Assembly: GCA_016213345.1 (NCBI GenBank)
Contig: JACRAO010000203.1
Span: 1-12,351 of the forward strand
Source: Bdellovibrio sp.
GTDB lineage: Bacteria; Bdellovibrionota; UBA1018
Direction of reading: 5' to 3'
DNA length: 12,351 nucleotides
Numbering within the stretch: the stretch's first letter is position 1; every line of letters begins with the position of its first letter. Positions 6,615 through 12,351 of the stretch are shown piece by piece. Both the position numbers and the translations under genes were made by a program. Under the pieces are notes generated by a model, which made no database searches, had not been told where the DNA came from, and saw only the letters and a list, made by a program, of their open reading frames with translations.

Positions 6615-6628
6615 TTCATAATATGAAT
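6614..6628. repeat. Palindrome across the start codon of the unknown exported protein
   Basis: ATTCATA-A-TATGAAT is a perfect inverted repeat with 7-bp arms and a single central base, containing the ATG at 6623. Its position at the presumed transcription and translation start suits an operator or autoregulatory site, but AT-rich palindromes of this size also arise by chance. Confidence 0.4.
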
Positions 6629-8101
6629 ACACGATTATCTTGCTTTGGTACTAGGTTGGTTATTGTTTTATTATTACTCACTCTTGCCTGCGCATCTGCA
6701 CATAAAAGAGCAAGAAAACACATGGAAAATCAATCTTACGAAGAAGCAGCAGCTACTTATGAGTCAATCCTTAGGTCCAGTCCAGGCGATGCCGAGGCTG
6801 TGGCAGGATTAAGAGAGGCTCATGAGAAAATTATAGAAAGTCAATTGATTCAAATCAGAATGACACGTATGTCTGGTAATCCAGAGGGGGCCGCTCATCA
6901 ATTGTTAGAACTCATTCAACGAGAAGACGAATGGAAAGTGCAACCCAAAGGAAAAGTGGCATTTACTCAAAATGAAGAATCAGAATTAGCTGCTGATCAT
7001 ATAATCAAAAAATTATCAGACGCTATAAAAAGTAATTTTCCATTACAATTTGAACATTTATCTAAAAAATATCAAATATTTTCCCAGGAACACAAGTCTC
7101 AACAGTTTAAAAATTTAAAAGACGAAAACAACAAACATGGCAAATCTGAATGTCATAGATTAGCAAAAACTTCGTACGAACAATTTCCATATCTGGCAGA
7201 ATTTGTGACTCAATACTGCTCTTATTGGGGAGAAAATGTTTCTTTATCAGGATACTTACCAGAAAATAAATTTAAAAATTTATTTCGGGATTTAAATGTC
7301 TCAGTGTCTATTCAACGTTATCCAAATGAATTGGTTGCAGGGCTTCAGTTATCGTTAGTTGATGCTTTTAAACGTAGTCCTTGGTTTCACTCACAAGGAA
7401 GATCGGTACTTCTTGCCAAGACTAGCGGAGAACATCAGTATGACCAACAAAAGATAGCAATTCAGCTAGTTCATGAATATTATGTTGACGAACGATATGT
7501 AAGTTATGAAGATGTTCGCAAAACAAGACAGGTTCCCTATGATACCTATGAGTCTCATTACAATTATATCAATAAAACTTACGAAGAACGAAGAGTAACT
7601 AAATATAGAAACGAAGAATATTGGATAAAAGAACCAGTGGAAAGAACCAGAAGAATAACAAAATATTTTCCATATGGCGCATGGAAAATTTCTCAAGTTT
7701 TAGGTTTAACTCTTTCTGGCGAATCTCTTGTAGAATCAAAAAACATACGATGGAATCTCAATGATCGTGTTACACAAGAAGACACCATGAGTGAAATCCG
7801 CATGGCAGATATTGGACTTTCTCCTAAGGAACCCAAAAAAATCTCGAACAGGGAAGATTGGCTAAAAGATAAAACAAGTCAGTTTTCAAAAGAGTTTGAA
7901 GGCACCTTGGGAAAAGCATGGGAAGAAGCGTATTGTGTTGAAGATTCAAATTCAAAAAATTTTAATTACATAGGAAACCGTGTGAGAAAATGCTTAAGGA
8001 AAGAGTTTGCAACCCCACCTACTTTTGTAAAAGATTGGTACATTAAGAATTTCGGCCTAGAAGTTCAAGAAGTTACTAAATTGTTACAAGCAGTGAGATA
8101 A
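6623..8101 (+). CDS. Unrecognised exported protein or lipoprotein with TPR-like N-terminus
   Basis: The 492-aa product starts with a signal peptide: positive n-region, hydrophobic core RLVIVLLLLTLA (11-22), then Cys23. LTLAC fits only a relaxed lipobox; a signal peptidase I cut after ACASA (22-26) is the alternative. Residues 27-100 resemble TPR-type helical repeats (SYEEAAATYESILRSSPGDA, 38-57). Residues 290-352 are rich in Tyr, Arg and Glu and repeat a loose pattern: VRKTRQVPYDTYE, YEERRVTKYRNEEY, VERTRRITKYFPY. Four cysteines besides Cys23 (177, 199, 438, 457) could form two disulfides outside the cytoplasm. I recognise no enzyme motif and no family. There is no Shine-Dalgarno sequence; no earlier start is available, and the next Met is residue 34, past the signal peptide. 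Monocistronic by position. Confidence 0.85.
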   Translation: MNTRLSCFGTRLVIVLLLLTLACASAHKRARKHMENQSYEEAAATYESILRSSPGDAEAVAGLREAHEKIIESQLIQIRMTRMSGNPEGAAHQLLELIQREDEWKVQPKGKVAFTQNEESELAADHIIKKLSDAIKSNFPLQFEHLSKKYQIFSQEHKSQQFKNLKDENNKHGKSECHRLAKTSYEQFPYLAEFVTQYCSYWGENVSLSGYLPENKFKNLFRDLNVSVSIQRYPNELVAGLQLSLVDAFKRSPWFHSQGRSVLLAKTSGEHQYDQQKIAIQLVHEYYVDERYVSYEDVRKTRQVPYDTYESHYNYINKTYEERRVTKYRNEEYWIKEPVERTRRITKYFPYGAWKISQVLGLTLSGESLVESKNIRWNLNDRVTQEDTMSEIRMADIGLSPKEPKKISNREDWLKDKTSQFSKEFEGTLGKAWEEAYCVEDSNSKNFNYIGNRVRKCLRKEFATPPTFVKDWYIKNFGLEVQEVTKLLQAVR

Positions 8102-8122
8102 TAAGCTTAGCCGGTTTTACGT

Positions 8123-8151
8123 TTGTCTTTGTGTGTTATTTGTATCATAAT
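8123..8151 (+). promoter_or_regulatory. Probable promoter of the methyltransferase-guaD unit
   Basis: TTGTCT (8123-8128), a 17-nt spacer and CATAAT (8146-8151) match a sigma-70 promoter well. It sits in the only gap before the methyltransferase. Predicted transcription start near 8158 favours the ATG at 8172 over GTG 8160. Confidence 0.5.
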
Positions 8152-8171
8152 GACTTCATGTGGGGGTAGTC

Positions 8172-8846
8172 ATGGAAAGTCTTTTTGATAATTATTGGGA
8201 GTTTTTGAAAAAAAGGACTGAATTCTCAACGTGCACCAGTCCAGTGTTGCGTTGGCACTTTAGCGAACAATTAAACGAATTGGAAATGCGATATTTCAAT
8301 TTTCTGAAAAATTCAAAATTAGTGCTAGACTATGGTGCAGGAGACCAATCACTTAAGCGTAAATTTCTAAAAAACAATTTTATTGGACAATACAAAACTT
8401 GTGATATTTCTAAAAATTATCAGTATGATTTTCAATCATTAGACGCAGTCATTGCATCAGGTCTCAGGTTTGATGCAGTTCTATTACTTGAAGTGATAGA
8501 GCATATGAGTCTTCAGGAGTTTGCAGTATTTTTGCCAAAATTATTAAGCATCCTAAATCCAAAGGGCAAATTAATTATTTCCACCCCTAATGCACATTCG
8601 ATTAATGCGGTTTGGGCAACAGATTTCACACATGTCAAATCTTATCCTCTCCCTGATTTATGGGCTATACTGAGTTTACGAGGATTTAAGTGTCAGCCAT
8701 TTCGCGTAATCCTTACAAATTCATCCAATGGAGTAATCGCTAAAATCATTGCAATGATTAGGTTATTTATCGCAAAAATTTTAACAAACCTACTTGGTGT
8801 GGACTATGCAACCGGAGTAGCTATGCTTTGCGAAAGGCAATCATAG
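8172..8846 (+). CDS. Class I SAM-dependent methyltransferase
   Basis: The 224-aa protein has the Rossmann-fold methyltransferase order. The SAM-binding motif I is VLDYGAGDQSL (51-61), the acidic residue after strand 2 is in KTCDIS (75-80), motif IV-like DAVLLLEVIEHM (101-112) follows, and a GKLIISTPN strand (132-140) comes after that. This is the Methyltransf_11/23 type, many of which modify small molecules, lipids or sugars; the acceptor cannot be read from sequence. Residues 188-210 (GVIAKIIAMIRLFIAKILTN) form a hydrophobic, lysine/arginine-flanked stretch that may bind the membrane. ATG 8172 is preceded by GGGGG (8163-8167); an in-frame GTG at 8160 would add four residues. It runs into guaD, with 5 nt between stop and the next ATG, implying co-transcription. 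Confidence 0.88.
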   Translation: MESLFDNYWEFLKKRTEFSTCTSPVLRWHFSEQLNELEMRYFNFLKNSKLVLDYGAGDQSLKRKFLKNNFIGQYKTCDISKNYQYDFQSLDAVIASGLRFDAVLLLEVIEHMSLQEFAVFLPKLLSILNPKGKLIISTPNAHSINAVWATDFTHVKSYPLPDLWAILSLRGFKCQPFRVILTNSSNGVIAKIIAMIRLFIAKILTNLLGVDYATGVAMLCERQS

Positions 8847-8851
8847 AAAAT

Positions 8852-9325
8852 ATGCCATCACCACTAAAATTAATGCAAAAAGCAATAAAACTTTCCAAGG
8901 AACATATGACAAAGGGACATGGAGGACCTTTTGGCGCTGTCATTGTTCGGCGTGGACAAATAGTTGCTGAAGGGTGGAATCAAGTTACTTCAACTAACGA
9001 TCCCACTGCTCATGCAGAAATAGTAGCAATTAGAATAGCAGCTAAAAAACTTAACAATTTTGACTTGAGTGATTGTGAAATCTATACATCTTGCGAGCCT
9101 TGTCCCATGTGTTTATCTGCGATTTATTGGGCTCGTATTCGCAAAATCTATTACGGTAATTCTAGAAAAGATGCCGCTAAAATTAATTTTGATGATGAAT
9201 TTCTTTATCATGAAATCAAAAGACCGTTGAAACAAAGAAAAGTGCCTCTTAAGCAATTAATGCGCAAAGAGGCTTTGAAAATTTTTCAAGATTGGCAAAA
9301 TAAAAAAGACAAAAATTTGTATTAG
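8852..9325 (+). CDS. guaD: Guanine deaminase, cytidine-deaminase fold (GuaD type)
   Basis: GuaD hydrolyses guanine to xanthine and ammonia. The 157-aa protein closely follows Bacillus subtilis GuaD (156 aa) from end to end. It has GGPFGAVIV (24-32), NDPTAHAE (49-56, zinc ligand His54 and proton-shuttling Glu56), TSCEPCPMC (79-87, zinc ligands Cys84 and Cys87), AIYWAR (90-95), FDDEF (113-117, matching the substrate-contacting Asp114) and a C-terminus ending in tyrosine, as in the domain-swapped dimer where the last Tyr reaches the partner's active site. The FDD motif and C-terminus argue against the tRNA adenosine deaminase TadA. ATG 8852 gives the family length; TTG 8828 would add eight residues overlapping the methyltransferase. 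Purine salvage fits the IMPDH/GMPR gene at the left edge, though they are far apart. Confidence 0.93.
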   Translation: MPSPLKLMQKAIKLSKEHMTKGHGGPFGAVIVRRGQIVAEGWNQVTSTNDPTAHAEIVAIRIAAKKLNNFDLSDCEIYTSCEPCPMCLSAIYWARIRKIYYGNSRKDAAKINFDDEFLYHEIKRPLKQRKVPLKQLMRKEALKIFQDWQNKKDKNLY

Positions 9326-9348
9326 TATCTGACAGCTTAAACAGATAC
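9325..9348. terminator. Hairpin between convergent genes, possible bidirectional terminator
   Basis: GTATCTG (9325-9331) and CAGATAC (9342-9348) form a 7-bp stem with a 10-nt loop, covering the short gap between guaD and the oppositely oriented thioesterase gene. No clear T run follows on the plus strand; on the minus strand the downstream sequence is T-rich (including CTTTTTTATTTT). It is more likely to act on the minus-strand transcript. Confidence 0.4.
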
Positions 9349-9759
9349 AACATTAAATGTCGCTGTAGCCATTGCAACTGGTTTTTTTTCTCCTGTTCTA
9401 TACAAAAGTCCGTGAATTACACAAAGTCGTTTTCCACGAAATATGACTTGAGTTTTTGCCCTTAGTTTATCGCCAACTCCAAGTGGCATAAAATAGTTTA
9501 CTTTTAGTTCTACCGTAGAGCAAAAATCTTTTGTAGCAAGTGTAGAAAACACTGCAGCTCCACAGGCAAAATCAAAAAAAGAAGAGATCACCCCACCATG
9601 TACCCTCCCGGCCGGTGAAAGATGATCTTTTCTGATAGTAAGACTAACGTGCGCACACTGCTTTTTTTTATCAATTGAGTCTAATTTATAACCCAACCAC
9701 TTGCCAAATTCGTCAGGGTGAGTGTAATTTTCTAAAAAATTTAAGCTGTTTTTTGCCAC
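9337..9759 (-). CDS. PaaI-like hotdog-fold thioesterase
   Basis: The 140-aa protein is a single hotdog domain of the 4HBT / PaaI group, which hydrolyses acyl- or aryl-CoA thioesters, usually as a tetramer. The key segment is GRVHGGVISSFFDFACGAA (51-69): HGG (54-56) lies at the start of the central helix and Asp63 is at the usual catalytic position. VELKVNYFMPLGVGD (83-97) is the typical following strand pair. The substrate is not evident. It starts with GTG at 9759, with GAGG 8 nt upstream and a stop immediately before in frame. It overlaps the end of the MFS gene by 19 nt, so it is the last gene of the minus-strand operon. Confidence 0.9.
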   Translation of the reverse strand: MAKNSLNFLENYTHPDEFGKWLGYKLDSIDKKKQCAHVSLTIRKDHLSPAGRVHGGVISSFFDFACGAAVFSTLATKDFCSTVELKVNYFMPLGVGDKLRAKTQVIFRGKRLCVIHGLLYRTGEKKPVAMATATFNVVSV

Positions 9760-10970
9760 TGATCATACCTCGTTAATAACATCAAACCAGGAATAGCAAT
9801 CAATACTGAAACAATATAATAAGCATGCCATCCAAACTGTTCTGCCACATAACCGCATGGAGCACTCATAAAAACTCTTGATAATGCCATAAAACTTGTC
9901 AGAAGTGCGTACTGGGTGGCTGTAAATTTCTGATTACAGAGATGCATTAAAAATGCTGAAAATACTGCAGTGCCCATGCCACTACATAAATTTTCTAATG
10001 TTAATGCGGTAATCATCATAACATAATTGTGTCCCAAATAAGAAAGTAAAACAAACGAAAGTCCAGAAAATCCCTGAAGCAGCCCAAAAACCCAAAGTGA
10101 TTTTTTCATTCCCAAACGGACCATCCATGCTCCACCTACAAGTGAACCCACAATGGTTGCCACTAAACCGAATCCTTTTAAAACATATCCAATATCACTT
10201 TTAGAAAATTCTATTTGCATTAAAAACGGTGTCATTAGTGCCATAGTCATGATGACATCCAACTTATAAAATAAAATAAAAGCTAAAAGTTCTAATGATC
10301 CCTTGCGTTTTAAAAAATCAACGAATGGCAAAATAACAGCTTCTGAAAGTGTTTTAGGAGGTTTTTCTCTTACTTTTGGTTCTGGCGAAAAAAATGTCAT
10401 CAAAATTCCAATAACAATAGTTCCTGACATTATTAGATAAACAGATTTCCATGAAAAATGATCTGCCAGGATCAAAGCAACGGCGCCAGAAACAAGCATG
10501 CCGATACGATACCCCATGATGTACGTTCCAGCTCCAACACCCAATTCTTCTGGATTCAAAATTTCTGTTCTATAAGCATCAATGACAATGTCCTGACTAG
10601 CACTGCTAAAAGCTACAAGTACCGCTAAGAATGCCAGCATAAACGGAGATTCTAACGGTTTTGCAAATGCCATCATTGCAATAAAAAAGGCCAAAGCTAT
10701 TTGTGAAATTAACAGCCAGCCTCTTCTTCGGCCTAAAAAAGCTGGAACAAACCGATCCATAACAGGTGCCCATAAAAATTTTAAAGTATACGGAATACCA
10801 ACTAGCGAAAATATACCAATAGTTGTTAAATCTACATTTTTATCTTTCATCCAAGCTTGCAGTGTGCCCGCAGTAAGCGCTAGGGGAACACCTGAAGTAA
10901 AGCCATTAACTAGAACTATAAACATTCTCTTATTTGCAAAAACCTGCAATATTGATTTTATCTTCTTCAT
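9741..10970 (-). CDS. ampG: AmpG-family MFS transporter
   Basis: AmpG proteins are inner-membrane MFS permeases; E. coli AmpG imports anhydro-muropeptides for peptidoglycan recycling. The 409-aa protein has the family features in order: GFTSGVPLALTAGTLQAW (23-40), LVGIPYTLKFLWAPVMDR (56-73), the FLGRRRGW loop (78-85), ASQDIVIDAYRTEIL (124-138) and ATQYALLTSFMALSR (351-365). About twelve hydrophobic segments are visible. E. coli AmpG is larger (491 aa), and many proteobacteria carry shorter paralogues, so the muropeptide substrate is an inference and the symbol denotes the family. Its ATG shares one base with the ABC ATPase stop (TGATG). No other wall-recycling gene (ampD, nagZ, ldcA) is in the window. 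Confidence 0.85.
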   Translation of the reverse strand: MKKIKSILQVFANKRMFIVLVNGFTSGVPLALTAGTLQAWMKDKNVDLTTIGIFSLVGIPYTLKFLWAPVMDRFVPAFLGRRRGWLLISQIALAFFIAMMAFAKPLESPFMLAFLAVLVAFSSASQDIVIDAYRTEILNPEELGVGAGTYIMGYRIGMLVSGAVALILADHFSWKSVYLIMSGTIVIGILMTFFSPEPKVREKPPKTLSEAVILPFVDFLKRKGSLELLAFILFYKLDVIMTMALMTPFLMQIEFSKSDIGYVLKGFGLVATIVGSLVGGAWMVRLGMKKSLWVFGLLQGFSGLSFVLLSYLGHNYVMMITALTLENLCSGMGTAVFSAFLMHLCNQKFTATQYALLTSFMALSRVFMSAPCGYVAEQFGWHAYYIVSVLIAIPGLMLLTRYDQWQKTA

Positions 10971-11686
10971 CAGAAATCCATTAACCGCAAATTAAGTTCT
11001 TTTTCGTATGTTTCAAAAAGTTTTTTTCTAAAACACGCTGTTGTTTTTTCTTTTAGATCAAGTGAAGAAATTTTTTTATCCTGAATCACATAAATATCAT
11101 TACAAAGATCCAATACTTCAGAAGGCTGATGAGCGACTAAGAAAATAATTTTTTCTTTTTCTTTCCATTCTTTTAGCAGTTTTCTAGCGGCTTGGATTCC
11201 AACAAAATCCAGACCATCCAGTGGCTCATCTAAAAGCAAAAGGGGTTTTTCAGAGTAATGCGCGCCTAGCCACATCATTTTTCTTCTTTCCCCTTGACTT
11301 AACATTCCTAAGTAAGTTTTCATTTCATTTTCTACTGCAAAATCATGGATGATGGATTTTAGACTTTCATAAGAAAACTTTTTATTCGAAACAAACTCAA
11401 TCCACTCTGAAGGAAAGATAAATTTTGGCACAGTTAAATATTCAGAAAAATATAGCGCATGCAACTCAGGAATCAGTTGCTTTTGCTGGAAAAGAATTTC
11501 ACCCTCTAAAGCTAATAAAAGGCCACCTAGGGTTTGCAAAAAAGAAGTTTTCCCATATCCATTTGGCGCACTTATGAGATAAAGTCCACTTTTAAAAAGC
11601 AATTGATCACGTTTAGAATCAACCTCAAGAAGAGCATTCTTAGGGTTTCTTCCTATTTTTAGATTATGAAATAACAAGGTCTTCAT
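10970..11686 (-). CDS. ABC transporter ATP-binding protein
   Basis: The 238-aa protein is a single nucleotide-binding domain. Walker A is APNGYGKTS (40-48), the signature is LSQGERRKM (129-137), Walker B with D-loop is LLLLDEPLDGLD (149-160), and the switch histidine is His186 in LVAHQ. It most resembles small ABC-2 or CcmA-type ATPases that energise a separate membrane subunit. The Q-loop glutamine seems replaced by Glu82 (YFSEY). The C-terminal ~35 residues are charged and probably helical. ATG 11686 starts a typical MKTLLFHNLKI; TTG 11698 would add four residues. It overlaps the upstream membrane-protein gene by 23 nt and has no clear ribosome binding site, so coupled translation is likely. 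Cargo and direction unknown. Confidence 0.9.
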   Translation of the reverse strand: MKTLLFHNLKIGRNPKNALLEVDSKRDQLLFKSGLYLISAPNGYGKTSFLQTLGGLLLALEGEILFQQKQLIPELHALYFSEYLTVPKFIFPSEWIEFVSNKKFSYESLKSIIHDFAVENEMKTYLGMLSQGERRKMMWLGAHYSEKPLLLLDEPLDGLDFVGIQAARKLLKEWKEKEKIIFLVAHQPSEVLDLCNDIYVIQDKKISSLDLKEKTTACFRKKLFETYEKELNLRLMDF

Positions 11687-12351
11687 CGATATATTCAATA
11701 CTATACAGTCTTTTTTCTATATTTTGAAGCTGCTTGTACAGCAAATAGCAAATAAATAAAAACATCCAGCTCCACAGGTAAGTCACAAAACCACCCAGTA
11801 AACCTGACGCTAATGCTATAAAATGCACTAACCATGGTCTACCACTGTCTCCTTCGAGTGCAACAAAGACAGATGACACCATGGCTCCCAAGCAAGCTAA
11901 TGAAATAAAAAACCACTCCTGAAATGATGTAAAATATATTATGCCAAAAGCACTCCATGCAATGAAAAACTGTATAACCTGCGAAATAACAAATCCTGAT
12001 AAAAGTTGTTTTGCTCCCCACACGGGGTGAAATGACAGGGCCAAATTTCTCCAATACCGTAAGGAGTAAAGTGCTCTTTGCATTGGCAGGAGTGAAATAA
12101 AAATCCATGTCAGTGGTTTATTTTTTTCAAAAATTAAATTAAGTAAGACAACTAAAATGACAGTAAACCATGTGGCACCACGTCTTAATTCATGTCTTAA
12201 GTAGAGCTGAATAAATGACGTGCGGGATTGATTCCATAGTTTTTCTGCAAAAATACCCTCAGGCATGAAGTGCAATCTGCCATATCTAAATGAAATAGCC
12301 TTTAGCGGTAATTTTTCAAGAATTTGCGGAATTGTGATCAATGCAGCAGTC
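11664..12351 (-). CDS. Multi-spanning membrane protein, probable ABC permease (5' end outside window)
   Basis: The frame is open to the right edge; the first in-window start, TTG at 12341, has hydrophobic sequence (TAALITIPQIL) running through it, so the gene probably begins beyond the window. About 228 residues are visible, with roughly five to six hydrophobic segments: WFTVILVVLLNLIF, LTWIFISLLPM, QLLSGFVISQVIQFFIAW, WFFISLACLGAMVSSVFVAL and two near the C-terminus (LVHFIALASGLLGGFVTYLW, MFLFICYLLY). The cytoplasmic stretch before the first full helix is basic (LYLRHELRRG). No family motif is recognised. The role as transmembrane partner of the ATPase rests on the 23-nt overlap with it and on topology. 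Confidence 0.75.
   Translation of the reverse strand, partial: TAALITIPQILEKLPLKAISFRYGRLHFMPEGIFAEKLWNQSRTSFIQLYLRHELRRGATWFTVILVVLLNLIFEKNKPLTWIFISLLPMQRALYSLRYWRNLALSFHPVWGAKQLLSGFVISQVIQFFIAWSAFGIIYFTSFQEWFFISLACLGAMVSSVFVALEGDSGRPWLVHFIALASGLLGGFVTYLWSWMFLFICYLLYKQLQNIEKRLYSIEYIDEDLVIS

Larger units (their letters stand above)
6430..6622. other. Intergenic region between rseP and the unknown exported protein
   Basis: This 193-bp stretch contains no convincing gene. It holds the inverted repeat at 6471-6491, a copy of CATGCCA on each side of it (6449-6455 and 6493-6499), a TCAAA/TTTGA inverted repeat (6568-6583), and promoter-like boxes near the right end. Its middle part looks less AT-rich than the other gaps. 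A minus-strand reading frame through it ends inside rseP and lacks a ribosome binding site. Confidence 0.5.

Noticed and set aside
8828..8851. TTG start for the guanine deaminase, overlapping the methyltransferase
   Set aside because: The ATG at 8852 gives 157 aa, the normal GuaD length, and the added eight residues have no counterpart in the family.
11839..12108. Minus-strand frame of about 90 codons inside the membrane protein gene
   Set aside because: It is an out-of-frame reading of the permease, whose frame has clear membrane helices and overlaps the ATPase gene properly.
1..12351. CRISPR array, tRNA or rRNA gene, insertion sequence, prophage or defence system
   Set aside because: No regularly spaced repeats, no transposase or integrase motifs, no cloverleaf-like or rRNA-like sequence was seen on either strand by reading; the window is essentially housekeeping plus small metabolic and transport units.

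Overview
The window is AT-rich bacterial chromosome with densely packed genes. Its left two thirds carry the classic translation / envelope-lipid cluster rpsB-tsf-pyrH-frr-uppS-cdsA-rseP. Gene order, AGGAG-type ribosome binding sites, a predicted lipoprotein and an AmpG-family transporter point to a Gram-negative bacterium. The short EF-Ts, the long multi-PDZ RseP and the general look of the proteins suggest a delta-proteobacterial or Bdellovibrio-like lineage, but that placement is inference; no 16S rRNA or other decisive marker is present.

Layout. Positions 1-202 (minus strand) hold the N-terminus of an IMP dehydrogenase / GMP reductase family enzyme, cut by the window edge. A 231-bp divergent intergenic region (203-433) carries back-to-back promoter-like elements and a structured rpsB leader. 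From 434 to 6429 seven genes run on the plus strand with gaps of 0-20 bp or small overlaps, most likely one operon: ribosomal protein S2, EF-Ts, UMP kinase, ribosome recycling factor, undecaprenyl diphosphate synthase, CDP-diglyceride synthase and an RseP-type site-2 protease with three PDZ domains. dxr, often found in this cluster, is absent, and bamA does not follow rseP. uppS has no ATG/GTG/TTG start that keeps its conserved N-terminus; a CTG at 3228 behind a well-placed AAGGAG is the best start.

After a 193-bp gap, 6623-8101 encodes an unrecognised exported protein or lipoprotein with a TPR-like N-terminus and a tyrosine/arginine-rich repeated segment. A promoter-like site then precedes a two-gene unit: a SAM-dependent methyltransferase (8172-8846) and a guanine deaminase very like Bacillus GuaD (8852-9325).

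The right end is a convergent minus-strand operon read from the right edge leftwards: a multi-spanning membrane protein (5' end outside the window), an ABC ATPase, an AmpG-family MFS transporter and a PaaI-like hotdog thioesterase. All three junctions overlap, so the four genes are probably translated together. The first two look like the permease and ATPase of one small ABC-2-type transporter.

Most of the window is housekeeping. The points most worth a second look are the uppS start, the third PDZ domain of RseP, the rpsB leader structure, the unrecognised 492-aa exported protein, and the ABC/AmpG/thioesterase operon.
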